From Endozoicomonas sp. GU-1 (GTDB lineage: Bacteria > Pseudomonadota > Gammaproteobacteria > Pseudomonadales > Endozoicomonadaceae): DNA of 64,000 nucleotides. The notes beneath the pieces are model-generated. The model worked only from the letters and a program-made list of their open reading frames with translations, searched no databases and was not told where the DNA came from. Both the position numbers and the translations under genes were made by a program. The stretch is taken from NCBI RefSeq assembly GCF_027366395.1, contig NZ_CP114771.1, positions 4,030,001 through 4,094,000 of the forward strand, in the 5' to 3' direction. Position 1 is the first letter of the stretch. Every line of letters begins with the position of its first letter. This document shows, piece after piece, positions 52,790 to 61,698 of this stretch.

Positions 52790-53726
52790 TCATTCTGGTG
52801 ACGCACTTTTTTGCGCTCTGCGTAGGCGGCATCTTCGCGACGCTTCTCGTTTGCGCTCTGCGAAATCGGGATCATTTTGGTAGCGCTTTCTTCTGCCCTC
52901 CCTTTGGAGCTTCCTTCGGCGCTCTGCGTAAGCAGGATCATTCTGGTAGCGTTCCCTGTTTTTCTTCCTTTCGAGTTCTGCATAAACGGGATTTCTGCGA
53001 AGCTTTCTTTTGAGCTCCCTTCTGTGTTCTGCGTAAACGGGATCATTACGGTAGCGCTCTCTTTTGCGATCCCTTTGGCGCTTCCTTTGGCGCTCCGCGT
53101 AAGCGGGATCATTCTGGTAACGTTCTCTGCTTTGCGTCTTTTGGCGCTCTGCGTAATCGGGATTGTTACGGTAACGTTCCCTGCCTTTCTTCCTCAGGTG
53201 CTCGGCGTAGGCAGGGTCATTTTTGTAGCGCTCCCTTCGGCGCTGTGCTTTGGTGAGCGCTTTACGAGGCTTCTTTTCGTGCTCAATGGGTAAGTAGCAA
53301 CGTTCATCAGGCTCATCAACTCTTGCCCGGGCTAAATCGTCTGATGAATGAATTTCATTCCCTAACCCTAACAGAGAATAGATTGAAAACTGTTCATTTT
53401 CAGGAATATATACGGGGGGCAGGATCATTATTCTGCGATCCTGTTGTTACCGGCAAGTGACGTGGTGGATCTTCTTCATTATCGCTATAAGCGATGACGA
53501 TCGTTCTGTTTTCAAACCGGGCATCATTCAATGCCTTGTGAAAAGACTTCGTTGGCTGCTGAAGGTGGTGTTCATTAGTTTCATGAGTACCCATGGCACA
53601 TAGAATATTTGCTGCTTCTGCTATTTCACGGAAGAAGAGTTGACCCGATGTACCAGATCCAGACGAAGTGGTATCTTGAAGACAACAAGAAATAGCGTGT
53701 GAATCAGAGCAGGCAGGCGTATCCAT
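52790..53726 (-). pseudogene. Basic RYxNDP repeat protein, frameshifted
   Basis: The first frame from ATG 53726 (to 53400) and the second (to 52790) join if one base is removed from six G at 53414-53419, giving NNDPAP followed by VYIPENEQFSIYSLLGLG. The N-terminal part (LFFREIAEAANILCAM, HLQQP, YIPENEQFSIYSLLGL) is homologous to array gene 1 at 11585 (AFFREVVDVANLQCAM, CLQQP, YIPGNERFSIQSILGL). The C-terminal part is quite different: seven or eight units of 17-21 residues with the core RERYxNDPxYAExxR, very basic. So one N-terminal module is joined to two unrelated basic repeat types. The same GGAAC box precedes it. Confidence 0.75.
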
Positions 53727-53754
53727 TAGATTATGGAATTATTGAATTCTGCCT

Positions 53755-53782
53755 TGAGACTGTTCTTTCTGTTAAAAGTTCC
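53755..53782 (-). promoter_or_regulatory. Sigma-E-like promoter of the RYxNDP repeat gene
   Basis: GGAAC-N18-TCTCA on the minus strand, 28 bases before ATG 53726, followed by an AGAATTCAATAATTCCAT leader like those of the array genes 40 kb away. Confidence 0.75.
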
Positions 53783-53933
53783 TCCCGGACACCATTCTTT
53801 CAATATTCAAGTCAACCAGACATTGGGTTAGGGTACCCTGGTTCTGCTGCAAATTCGCAGACTATTCCCGGTCAGCCTCCGGGTGGTGATACCGGAGGGC
53901 TCAGGTGGAAGATCACTTACGCCAGTTTTAAAT

Positions 53934-53964
53934 CCTGGTAACCAGCAGTGCCCGTGTTACCAGG
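53934..53964 (-). terminator. Hairpin after hutX
   Basis: CCTGGTAAC (53934-53942) pairs with GTTACCAGG (53956-53964) just past the hutX stop. The T stretch is short and interrupted. Confidence 0.5.
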
Positions 53965-53971
53965 GAGATAA

Positions 53972-54472
53972 TCAGGCGGCAGAGAGTCTCTTCAATGCCT
54001 CAAACTTTTCCAGCTGTTCCGGCAAAAAGTTCTGCTCTTTATCCCGACGCAGGTAAACTTTGAACAACATACGGCCCTGTTTGCTCAGGAATTGCACCGA
54101 GCGGGTTGCTACACCGTGGAAGGGCTTGCTGACCAGGGCGATCACCGCAACATTATCCAGCTTCAGGTGCCCTTTCAGCGGTGTCCGGCGGTCGCTCAGA
54201 TTGTAATAGCCAAACTTTTCACCCCCTTTCGGGAAATGGCCAACCATTTCAAAAATTGAACCATCCACATCAATCACCAGCGTCAGTTCGCCCCAGGTTT
54301 TGATATCCCGCAGGACATCCAGGTAATGGCTGGCATCAATCAATGTCACCATGTCAGCGGGCATGGCCTGAATCACGTCCAGCTCACTGGCATTGAGCTG
54401 GTTCGCTATTTCTGCCGGTAAAATGGCCGGGTTTCCGGTCAGAATATCCTGCACCTGTTGAGCCAGAGTCAT
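53972..54472 (-). CDS. hutX: Heme utilisation carrier protein HutX
   Basis: HutX binds heme in the cytoplasm and passes it to the degrading enzyme HutZ. The 166-residue protein has the family pattern: MPADMVTLIDASHYLDVL, the central WGELTLVIDVDGSIFEM, and GYYNLSDRRTPLKGHLKLDNVAVIALVSKPF. The start overlaps the hutW stop by four bases, so they are translated together. HutZ, which normally follows, is absent from this window; the gene after hutX is a repeat protein. Confidence 0.9.
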   Translation of the reverse strand: MTLAQQVQDILTGNPAILPAEIANQLNASELDVIQAMPADMVTLIDASHYLDVLRDIKTWGELTLVIDVDGSIFEMVGHFPKGGEKFGYYNLSDRRTPLKGHLKLDNVAVIALVSKPFHGVATRSVQFLSKQGRMLFKVYLRRDKEQNFLPEQLEKFEALKRLSAA

Positions 54473-55848
54473 GCGGCTTTCTCCGTGTTTTGTCCAGCAA
54501 AAGGATGTTGTTCAAGAAAATTAATCAGGGCCTGGTGCATGGTGACGTTCCAGAATTGCCCGGGCAGCGTCAAATCGAGAATGCCATGGTGAATGGTGGC
54601 CAGGCCATTGTCCTGCCAGGCTTCAAACAGCGGCATGCAGTGCTCGCTCATGCCTGCACCAGCAACATGGTCAAGCTTGCCGATTTCCAGCCAGCCACGG
54701 TCAAAACCGGAGCCGATGGTGCCCAGCAGCGGTTTATTACCCGTGGCTTTGCTCATCATCATCAGGGGCTTTTGGCCAGCATCCAGGGCCTCGTAATAGG
54801 CGGGCAGTGTTCTCAGGCTCATGGCATTGTGCCCGGCAAAGTTACCACCGGCACCGGAACCAAACGGCATGATTTCGGCACCGGATTTTACCCCGTGGTT
54901 GTAGATATTCCGCTCCCGGGTATCCCGTCCCCAGTGGCTGACAGTCAGTCGCCCGACGTTGTGGGAACTGAGGATATCAACGCCCCGGCGAAACATTTCC
55001 GCACGCTCCGGTGAGCTGGCCGGCTCGGGCATGGAGCCATTGTCAATCGACTGCTTCATCCGGCTGGAACCCAGCAGAATGAGCTGATAAAGATCGACAC
55101 CGTGGGCTTTGGATTGCAGGAAGGTGTGCAGATCCTGCTCCCAGTCATCCAGGGTTTGGCCCGGCAGACCGAACATCAGGTCTACGACGACGGCTGCATT
55201 GTTCAGACTGCTGAAATAGTCCAGCCTTTCCAGCAGGAATTCACCGGAGTCGATCCGGCTCATGCGGCGACGGATGGTGGTATTAAAACTCTGTGCTCCC
55301 AGGGAGAAGCGGTTAAACCCGGATTCCAGGCAGGCCGCGATTTTGTCGTTATCAAAGCCATGAAAACGGCCTTCAAAGGTCATCTCAACATCGTTGGCCA
55401 GTGGCAGGGACTCACGTACTGCATTGCCAAGGCGAATGATTTGCTCCGGGGTCAGGTCGGTGGGTGTCCCGCCGCCAAAATAGACGCCATGGAACAGGCC
55501 TCCCTGAGTCCAGGCATCCTGTGCCGACAGGCGAATTTCCCGTTCCAGGTAGTCGACATAGCGGGCAATTTCATCTTTTTTGGTGGTGTTTTGAAAGAAA
55601 CCACAGTAAGAACAATGGGTTCTGCAAAAAGGAATATGGATATAGGCCAGTCGCTTACTGTCCGTCAGCCGCTGTGGGTTAGCAGGGCTATCCATCAGTT
55701 GCCGGTACACAGCCTGAGTCTGCTCAGCAGGAACCGGAATGGAGCCGCTGTGGGTGTGGGCTGACGTCTTGCCGGTAAAGGCAAACTTCAGTGGATCAGG
55801 GGATGATATCCCGGTCAGCTCGGGACCCAGGGTGTGTCTGGCAACCAT
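54469..55848 (-). CDS. hutW: Radical SAM heme utilisation protein HutW/ChuW
   Basis: HutW is a class C radical SAM methyltransferase that opens the heme ring without oxygen, releasing iron. The 459-residue protein has the CX3CX2C cluster motif in AYIHIPFCRTHCSYCGFFQN, then GVYFGGGTPTDL (SAM-binding) and FNRFSLGAQSF, as in HemN-like enzymes. It is the first of hutW-hutX. A Fur-like box 26 bases upstream of the start agrees with iron control. In Vibrio hutWXZ is divergent from tonB-exbBD-hutBCD; here both lie on the minus strand with an ATPase gene between. Confidence 0.92.
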   Translation of the reverse strand: MVARHTLGPELTGISSPDPLKFAFTGKTSAHTHSGSIPVPAEQTQAVYRQLMDSPANPQRLTDSKRLAYIHIPFCRTHCSYCGFFQNTTKKDEIARYVDYLEREIRLSAQDAWTQGGLFHGVYFGGGTPTDLTPEQIIRLGNAVRESLPLANDVEMTFEGRFHGFDNDKIAACLESGFNRFSLGAQSFNTTIRRRMSRIDSGEFLLERLDYFSSLNNAAVVVDLMFGLPGQTLDDWEQDLHTFLQSKAHGVDLYQLILLGSSRMKQSIDNGSMPEPASSPERAEMFRRGVDILSSHNVGRLTVSHWGRDTRERNIYNHGVKSGAEIMPFGSGAGGNFAGHNAMSLRTLPAYYEALDAGQKPLMMMSKATGNKPLLGTIGSGFDRGWLEIGKLDHVAGAGMSEHCMPLFEAWQDNGLATIHHGILDLTLPGQFWNVTMHQALINFLEQHPFAGQNTEKAA

Positions 55849-55873
55849 AATCGGATCGTTCTAACTAGCAAAA

Positions 55874-55888
55874 TGAGAATTATTATTA
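55874..55888. promoter_or_regulatory. Fur-like box before hutW
   Basis: TGAGAAT-T-ATTATTA matches the 7-1-7 Fur consensus TGATAAT-N-ATTATCA at 12 of 14 positions. It would repress hutWX when iron is plentiful and may also act on the divergent ATPase gene. Confidence 0.65.
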
Positions 55889-56121
55889 TTTTGATTTGTA
55901 AGGTGGTGTGCAATTGATATAGATCAACAGATTTCAGGTGAAAAACTTCGGTTTACCACTGTGGGATTGTTGTGGTTACGTGACGGCCATGCAGGCCATT
56001 TCCGGGATGTGAGTGGTCACCGGAATTACCGCAATCATTGGATTAGTTCATGCCTGTGAACCTTGATCAGGAAAATATTGTCTAAGTGCGCAAATCGAAC
56101 AAAGTTAATAAGGTTAAATTG

Positions 56122-57666
56122 ATGAAGCAGTTCAGGCAGTTTTGTATTTTCTTTTTAGTCTCCTTTATTTTGTGTCCCATTGCCCTGGCAGATGAGACTG
56201 CGGTAACACCGGATAAATTACATATCAGCTATGTCAGGCAATATATGGCAAACAACCGTTTCTTTGATCGTCTGAATGCTTCCGGATATGGGGGGCAACC
56301 AATTGAAGCTCAGGTAAAGTCAGGCTGGGCTGAGGCAAAACGGCAGTATAACTGGGTACTGAAGGAATATTCTCTGTATGAGTCGTTGCCCTATCTGGCG
56401 TTTTATGTGCCTGCTTTTGCTGTTGCTGGAACAACACTTTCGTACAAAGGAGCCATTTTCGAATTTGTGAGGACCAGCTCGGATCTTACGACCCTGTTAG
56501 TTACCACCTCTTTTACGATGGGTGCCGCATTAATAATGGCGACATCTATTCCATTTACTATGAATCTTTATTACGGAATATTTACGCCCAAGCTGGCCGA
56601 GGAAAATTTGATTCTGGCCTACGGTGCCAAGAAAGCATTGCTGGACAAACGCACACAACATTACATTGAGGATGAGCTGTTTTACAGTTTCTGGCGCAGC
56701 CCTGGCGGTGAAGCACTCAACCGGTTGCAGAAAATTCTGGATAAAGCATTACGGCTTCCGTTTTACTCCAAAGCACTGGTGTACGATGAAGAGAAAATCG
56801 AGGAAGCCTTGCAGGACTACTCAGCCCACGTAGGTGAACGGTTAAAACGGTTTGTCCATTCCGAGTTGATTTACCAGCAGACCGATTTCTCAATCCATGA
56901 CAGCCATTACCCGATTTATTTCCTGGGCGCACCCGGTACCGGCAAGACCTATGCAGCCAAACAGCTGGCGGAAGCGATGGGGACTAACCTTGCCATTGTC
57001 AATCTTGATGGTGCCTCCATTGACGATATTGTCGGAACCCCGTTTGAAAGTGCCAATGCCAGGGCCGGCAGAATTCTGGATGCGATTGTTGCCCGCACCG
57101 ATTCAAGCCAGGATATTAATCACCATAATCAGGTTCTGCTGATTGATGAGTTTGATCGGCTCTTCATCTCCGGAAACGAGAAAAGCAAAGATGTACTTTC
57201 GTTTATGTTAAAGCTGCTCGATCCGTCCAATCGTTCTTACTACAGTCCCTATTTGAAAACAGAAGTACGTTTGCCTGAGACCATCATTCTTGCCGGTAAC
57301 CGTGATATTCATGAATTAAGCACCCACGATCCTGAGCTTGAAGCCATTGCCTCCAGACTGGATAAAGTCGTATTTGACGGTTTCGATACCAGGGCGAAAC
57401 AGAGAATTGCCTTTGAAACCATGATTCCCAATAAGGAAAGGCGTTATCAGTCGGCGGGTAAGCTGTTTGCCGATTTCACCTTACCACAGAGCGGTCATGA
57501 CATGATTCATGACTTTATTGAAATGGATCAAGACCCGGGGCTGCGCTCCCTGGAAAAATATATATCCCAGGTATTTGAGACGTTTGCCCATGGCCTTGCG
57601 CACCCGACTTCTTCAGGGAATAAGGCAGAACAATGGCACGGAGAGCCGGTGCTGGCAGGAGGGTAG
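56122..57666 (+). CDS. Membrane-associated AAA+ ATPase with signal peptide
   Basis: A 514-residue protein from ATG 56122 (AAGG eight bases upstream; the frame opens at GTG 56086). It begins with a signal-like segment (FCIFFLVSFILCPIALA) and has two hydrophobic spans around residues 100-165. The AAA+ domain starts near residue 270: Walker A LGAPGTGKTYAAKQ, Walker B VLLIDEFDRLF, sensor 1 ILAGNRD. The long N-terminal part is helical. ATP-driven proteins are normally on the cytoplasmic side, so the first segment may be an anchor rather than a cleaved signal. It interrupts the heme locus and is convergent with hutD. Function unknown. Confidence 0.75.
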   Translation: MKQFRQFCIFFLVSFILCPIALADETAVTPDKLHISYVRQYMANNRFFDRLNASGYGGQPIEAQVKSGWAEAKRQYNWVLKEYSLYESLPYLAFYVPAFAVAGTTLSYKGAIFEFVRTSSDLTTLLVTTSFTMGAALIMATSIPFTMNLYYGIFTPKLAEENLILAYGAKKALLDKRTQHYIEDELFYSFWRSPGGEALNRLQKILDKALRLPFYSKALVYDEEKIEEALQDYSAHVGERLKRFVHSELIYQQTDFSIHDSHYPIYFLGAPGTGKTYAAKQLAEAMGTNLAIVNLDGASIDDIVGTPFESANARAGRILDAIVARTDSSQDINHHNQVLLIDEFDRLFISGNEKSKDVLSFMLKLLDPSNRSYYSPYLKTEVRLPETIILAGNRDIHELSTHDPELEAIASRLDKVVFDGFDTRAKQRIAFETMIPNKERRYQSAGKLFADFTLPQSGHDMIHDFIEMDQDPGLRSLEKYISQVFETFAHGLAHPTSSGNKAEQWHGEPVLAGG

Positions 57667-57680
57667 CGCTGGTTGTTTGA

Positions 57681-57704
57681 GGCCTGACGCTGCATCGTCA
57701 GGCC
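57681..57704. terminator. Terminator hairpin between convergent genes
   Basis: GGCCTGACG (57681-57689) pairs with CGTCAGGCC (57696-57704). It lies between the stops of the AAA+ gene and hutD. No T run, so efficiency is uncertain. Confidence 0.55.
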
Positions 57705-57721
57705 ATCGCTTAAACGGCCAA

Positions 57722-58522
57722 TTAATGGTTCACAACCAGCGGGCAGTGATAGGCCGGGTGCTCAGATACACTGACCTCAATATCGAACACTTGTCCAATC
57801 GTTTCCGGGGTCAGAACCTGATGGGGTGTGCCTTCTGCTGCTATCCTGCCATTCCTGAGAATCACAATCCGGTCAGAGTAGCGCGCGGCCAGATTCAGGT
57901 CGTGCATGATAACCATCACGCCGATGCCCTGGTCTGCTTCCTGTCTGGCCATTTTCAGGGTCAGCTGTTGATGGGCCGGGTCCAGTGCCGATGTAGGCTC
58001 ATCAAGCAACAGGTAGCGCTGACCATAAGGGCTTTCATCCCAGATCTGAGCTAATACACGCGCCATATGCACACGCTGGCGTTCACCACCGGAGAGGGTG
58101 GTGTAATGACGATCCTGCAAATGTAAGCCATCAACTTTGTTAAGCGCTTCCCGGGTAATCATCAGGTTTTCATCATGGTGACTGGCACAGGGAATGCGGC
58201 CCAGCAGGACGACTTCTGCCGCCGTAAAGGGAAAGCTCAACGAGGATGACTGCGGCAACACGCCGAGCATCAATGCCTGATGGTTCAATGGCCAGTCACT
58301 GCGACCATTAAGCAGCACTTCGCCGCTGGAAGGTTTTCTCTCGCCACTGATCACTTTCATCAAGGTGCTTTTACCGGCACCGTTTGGGCCAAGCACAGAG
58401 ACCACTTCCCGGGGCTTCAGGGTCAGATTAATGTCCTGAAGCAGGTGCCTGTCTCCGATCTGCACCGATACGCCCTGAACTTCCAGCGTGTTTACCGCTG
58501 CGCTTTCCTTACCAGAGGCCAT
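57722..58522 (-). CDS. hutD: Heme ABC transporter ATP-binding protein
   Basis: The HmuV/HutD ATPase powers heme import across the inner membrane. The 266-residue product starts at ATG 58522, one base after the permease stop. It has Walker A VLGPNGAGKSTLM, the signature LSGGERQRVHMAR and Walker B YLLLDEPTSALD followed by the switch His (VIMHDLNLAA). It is the last gene of the tonB-exbB-exbD-hutB-hutC-hutD operon. The frame is open to 58576, but that part lies inside the permease gene. Confidence 0.93.
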   Translation of the reverse strand: MASGKESAAVNTLEVQGVSVQIGDRHLLQDINLTLKPREVVSVLGPNGAGKSTLMKVISGERKPSSGEVLLNGRSDWPLNHQALMLGVLPQSSSLSFPFTAAEVVLLGRIPCASHHDENLMITREALNKVDGLHLQDRHYTTLSGGERQRVHMARVLAQIWDESPYGQRYLLLDEPTSALDPAHQQLTLKMARQEADQGIGVMVIMHDLNLAARYSDRIVILRNGRIAAEGTPHQVLTPETIGQVFDIEVSVSEHPAYHCPLVVNH

Positions 58523-58523
58523 A

Positions 58524-59570
58524 TCAGACAATCCTTTTACGTTGCTGCCACAACAGTGACAGGAAGAAAGGGGCACCCATCAGGGCAGTGACAATACCGA
58601 TGGGAAGTTCTGCCGGGGCGACAATGGTGCGGGACAGCATATCCGCTACCAGTAACAGAATACCGCCCAGCATGGCCGAGGCTGGCAACAGAATACGATG
58701 GTCCGGGCCAACCGCCAGGCGAATCAGATGAGGCACTACAAGTCCCACAAAGCCGATAAAACCACTGACGGAAACAGAAACCCCCACGGCCAGGGCCGTC
58801 AGGAAAATCAGGGTCAGTTTCACCTTCTGGACATCAATGCCCAGATGGCGAGCTTCCGACTCACCCAGCAGCAGCGCGTTAAGCACCAGGCCATAACGGC
58901 CAAGAATCAGCACCACCGGGATTAATAGCGTGGCACAGATAATCACCAGGTCCCAGGTGGCACCCCCCAGGCTGCCCATCTGCCAGAAGGTCAGGTTGCG
59001 CAGCATGGTATCGTCCGCAACGTAGTTCAACATCCCCATCCCGGCACCGGCCAGGGCATTGATCGCCACACCGGCCAGCAGCATTGTTGCCACCGACGTG
59101 CCGTTGCTGGTGGTACCGACTTTATACACCAGCCAGGTGGACAGTACCCCGCCAACAAAGGCCAGAATGGAAACGCTGTAGCTTTGCACCAGGGATGGAG
59201 CGCCGGCAAACAGCAGACCACCCAGGACAATAGCAATACCCGCCCCCAGGGCCGCACCACTGGAGACACCGACAATACTGGGGTCCGCCAGCGGGTTTCG
59301 GAACAGGCCCTGCATGGAGGCACCGGCCACTGCCAGCGAGCCACCGACAATAAGCCCCAGCAGTGTTCTGGGTAAACGAATGGACTCAATAATCAGCGCA
59401 GACTGGTTGCTGATGGTGCTGTCGGACAAACCCAGCCGGTCAAACAGTATGGTCAGAATATCACCTGCGGGAATGGGCACAGCGCCCACGCCAATGGACA
59501 CAATCACCACGACTGGCAGCAGGATTGCCAGCGCGGTTAACAGCAGTGCCCCCTGATGGTTACGACTCAT
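58524..59570 (-). CDS. hutC: Heme ABC transporter permease
   Basis: A 348-residue FecCD-family permease with about nine or ten membrane spans. Family motifs include LPRTLLGLIVGGSLAVAGASMQGLFRNPLADPSIVGVSSGAALGAG in parts (RNPLADP, GVSSGAALG) and the cytoplasmic loop before GFIGFVGLVVPHLIRL, which contacts the ATPase. It overlaps the hutB stop by 11 bases. It works with HutB and HutD to move heme into the cytoplasm. Confidence 0.93.
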   Translation of the reverse strand: MSRNHQGALLLTALAILLPVVVIVSIGVGAVPIPAGDILTILFDRLGLSDSTISNQSALIIESIRLPRTLLGLIVGGSLAVAGASMQGLFRNPLADPSIVGVSSGAALGAGIAIVLGGLLFAGAPSLVQSYSVSILAFVGGVLSTWLVYKVGTTSNGTSVATMLLAGVAINALAGAGMGMLNYVADDTMLRNLTFWQMGSLGGATWDLVIICATLLIPVVLILGRYGLVLNALLLGESEARHLGIDVQKVKLTLIFLTALAVGVSVSVSGFIGFVGLVVPHLIRLAVGPDHRILLPASAMLGGILLLVADMLSRTIVAPAELPIGIVTALMGAPFFLSLLWQQRKRIV

Positions 59571-60474
59571 TGGAGGATGGATTACCTTGGTCTAAGTAAA
59601 AAGATTTCGCCAGGGACAGTGCAACATCCCCCGTTCTTGGGCCGAGGCCGCCCAGCAGCATATTGCCATCAATGGCAACCACCCGGCCGTTTTGGCCAGC
59701 AGGCGTCTGCTTCAGGATGGGCATCTGTTCCAGCAGTTTTGCCGGTGTCATATCCGGGTTACTGGTTGAGCCCGGAAAAATGATGACCTCCGGTGCCAGC
59801 AGCAGCATGGCTTCATTGGACAGTGCCTTGTACCCTTTAAACTGCTCTGCCGCCGGGTTGTATCCCCCTGCCAGACCTATGATCGCATTAGCTGCAGTGC
59901 CGGTACCGGCGATGGTTGGGGAGCGCCCGCCCATGGTCAGGACAAACAGGACAGGTACGTTCTTGTCATGCTGTTGTTGATAAGCAGCAGCCATGGCTTG
60001 CGCCTCATCCAGGGAGTCTTCGATGTCGTCCCACAGCGCTTCGCCCTGTTCCTCTTTACCAAGAATACCGGCCAGTGACTTGATCTGTTGTTCAATGCTG
60101 TCAGCGGTATGCTCCAGGGGCAGGGCTGCCACCGCCACACCGGCACTTTTCAGCTGGGTCAGGGTTGCAGTTGGGCCCATGTCTTCAGTACCAATCAGCA
60201 GGGTAGGCCCAAGCGCCAGAATCCCCTCAGCAGACAGCTGTTTATGATAGCCGAGCCGGGGCAACTGGTTGACTTGCGGGGGCCAGGTGCTTGTCTGGTC
60301 AACGGCAATCACCTGATCACCGGCACCCAGGGCATAGATAATCTCGGTTACCCCGTTGCCAGCAGAGACAATACGTTGATTGTCGTGTGATCCGTGCGCC
60401 AGGGCAGCGTTGCCACCCATGACAGCAGAGATAGCCACCAGGATGGCCAACAGTGGTTTAAACGTTTTCTTCAT
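59560..60474 (-). CDS. hutB: Periplasmic heme-binding protein
   Basis: A 304-residue substrate-binding protein of the HmuT/HutB family with a signal peptide (FKPLLAILVAISAVMGGNAALA). The mature protein begins with RIVSAGNGVTEIIYALGAGD, has VDQTSTWPPQ and LPRLGYHKQLSAEGIL, and a Tyr/His-type heme ligand region in that stretch. It captures heme from the TonB-dependent outer-membrane receptor, which is not in this window. The start overlaps the exbD stop by four bases. Confidence 0.93.
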   Translation of the reverse strand: MKKTFKPLLAILVAISAVMGGNAALAHGSHDNQRIVSAGNGVTEIIYALGAGDQVIAVDQTSTWPPQVNQLPRLGYHKQLSAEGILALGPTLLIGTEDMGPTATLTQLKSAGVAVAALPLEHTADSIEQQIKSLAGILGKEEQGEALWDDIEDSLDEAQAMAAAYQQQHDKNVPVLFVLTMGGRSPTIAGTGTAANAIIGLAGGYNPAAEQFKGYKALSNEAMLLLAPEVIIFPGSTSNPDMTPAKLLEQMPILKQTPAGQNGRVVAIDGNMLLGGLGPRTGDVALSLAKSFYLDQGNPSSNES

Positions 60475-60911
60475 GGTTCGCCTTTACCATTTTCCTGTTC
60501 CATCAGCACCTGCGCAGCGTCAATCTTGTGCTGGCTGAAAAACATCATCAGCTTGACCAGATTGCCCAGGGGGGCATCTTTATCACCGGCAATCAGTACA
60601 GTGGTACCGGGAGCTTCTTTCACCTGTGTCAGCAAAGTGGTAGCAAACATTTCCCACTGCTCAAACTTCTGTTCACCAATAGCCCAGGGCTCGCCCTGTT
60701 CCAGAATACTGACGGTCAGCGTTTTTGGGGCCGTGGTGACCGACGCCTCCTGCTGGGTTGCCTGAGGCAGTTCCACCGGCAGGCTCAGCGTCTGTACATT
60801 GGCGGTGAACAGTAGAAACACCATGACGATAAACACCACATCCAGCAGCGGCGTCAGATCCGCCATGGAGAGTGATGCGCTGGTTTCATCAATATCGTTG
60901 ATGCGAATCAT
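60471..60911 (-). CDS. exbD: ExbD biopolymer transport protein
   Basis: ExbD and ExbB form the proton-driven motor that energises TonB. The 146-residue protein has one N-terminal membrane helix with the proton-carrying Asp in MADLTPLLDVVFIVMVFLLF and a periplasmic domain ending in the KIDAAQVLM region. The start overlaps the exbB stop by four bases. Confidence 0.93.
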   Translation of the reverse strand: MIRINDIDETSASLSMADLTPLLDVVFIVMVFLLFTANVQTLSLPVELPQATQQEASVTTAPKTLTVSILEQGEPWAIGEQKFEQWEMFATTLLTQVKEAPGTTVLIAGDKDAPLGNLVKLMMFFSQHKIDAAQVLMEQENGKGEP

Positions 60912-61663
60912 GCCGCTACCGCTCCGGAACCGATGACTTCTGGCTGGCCAGTATCTGAACTGGCACTACCCTTTACCGTTAAACCCTTAACGTCGGGTGC
61001 TGAAGGTGCAGTGGCTAAACCATCGTCGTCCATCGTCAGGCCCTCCAGCAGCAGGTTAGTGTGATTCAGGGCAAACTCCAGTTTCGAGAGATAATGGTTA
61101 GCCCAGACACCAAAACCGTGAGCCGCCGCCAGGGCTGGAATTGCGATGATCAAACCGAATGCGGTGGTGAACATCGCCTGCCACAGACCCGCAGCCAGAA
61201 TATCCGGAGTGACCGGACCGGCCACGGCGGCAATATCACGGAACATATCGATCATACCCAATACGGTACCCAGCAGACCCAGCATAGGGGCCAGCACACC
61301 AATCAGCATCAACGGCTTCAGCCAGGCATTCAGGCTACGCTTCTGCTTCAGCAGCCACAGCCCAGCCACTTCTTCACGCATCGACTTTTCCCAGGTGCTG
61401 TGGCTCAGAAGTACCGCAACCCCCTGACGAATCCCCTTGTCCTGGCTAAGATGCTGGCAAAGATTGTCCTTGCTTTGTGCCTGCTTCTCGCTGCCACAGC
61501 ATTGACGCACTTCATTAAACAGTGTGGTCATCCCCTTGCGGTTCATGGAGGGCAGCAGGGCATAGGTCACCAGCCGCTCAAGAATCATGGCCAGTCCAAG
61601 GCAAGAGGTGATCAGTAATGGCCAGGCCATGATCCCCAGTGATGCAAGGTGTTCTGTCAACAT
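60908..61663 (-). CDS. exbB: ExbB biopolymer transport protein
   Basis: A 251-residue inner-membrane protein with three helices: one near the N-terminus (MAWPLLITSCLGLAMILERL), and two in the MotA/TolQ/ExbB domain (LMLIGVLAPMLGLLGTVLGM and AMFTTAFGLIIAIPALAAAH). The conserved pattern LGLLGTVxGM and the final AxGLxxAIPA segment identify the family. The C-terminal tail of about 60 residues is Gly/Ser-rich and longer than usual. It lies between tonB (35 bases upstream) and exbD. Confidence 0.93.
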   Translation of the reverse strand: MLTEHLASLGIMAWPLLITSCLGLAMILERLVTYALLPSMNRKGMTTLFNEVRQCCGSEKQAQSKDNLCQHLSQDKGIRQGVAVLLSHSTWEKSMREEVAGLWLLKQKRSLNAWLKPLMLIGVLAPMLGLLGTVLGMIDMFRDIAAVAGPVTPDILAAGLWQAMFTTAFGLIIAIPALAAAHGFGVWANHYLSKLEFALNHTNLLLEGLTMDDDGLATAPSAPDVKGLTVKGSASSDTGQPEVIGSGAVAA

Positions 61664-61698
61664 GGCGTTACCTGCTCAGTAGTAAATGGTTTGCTGAA

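Noticed and set aside
53699-53941. Plus-strand 80-residue frame
   Set aside because: It lies across the promoter and leader of the minus-strand repeat gene and has no start signal or domain.
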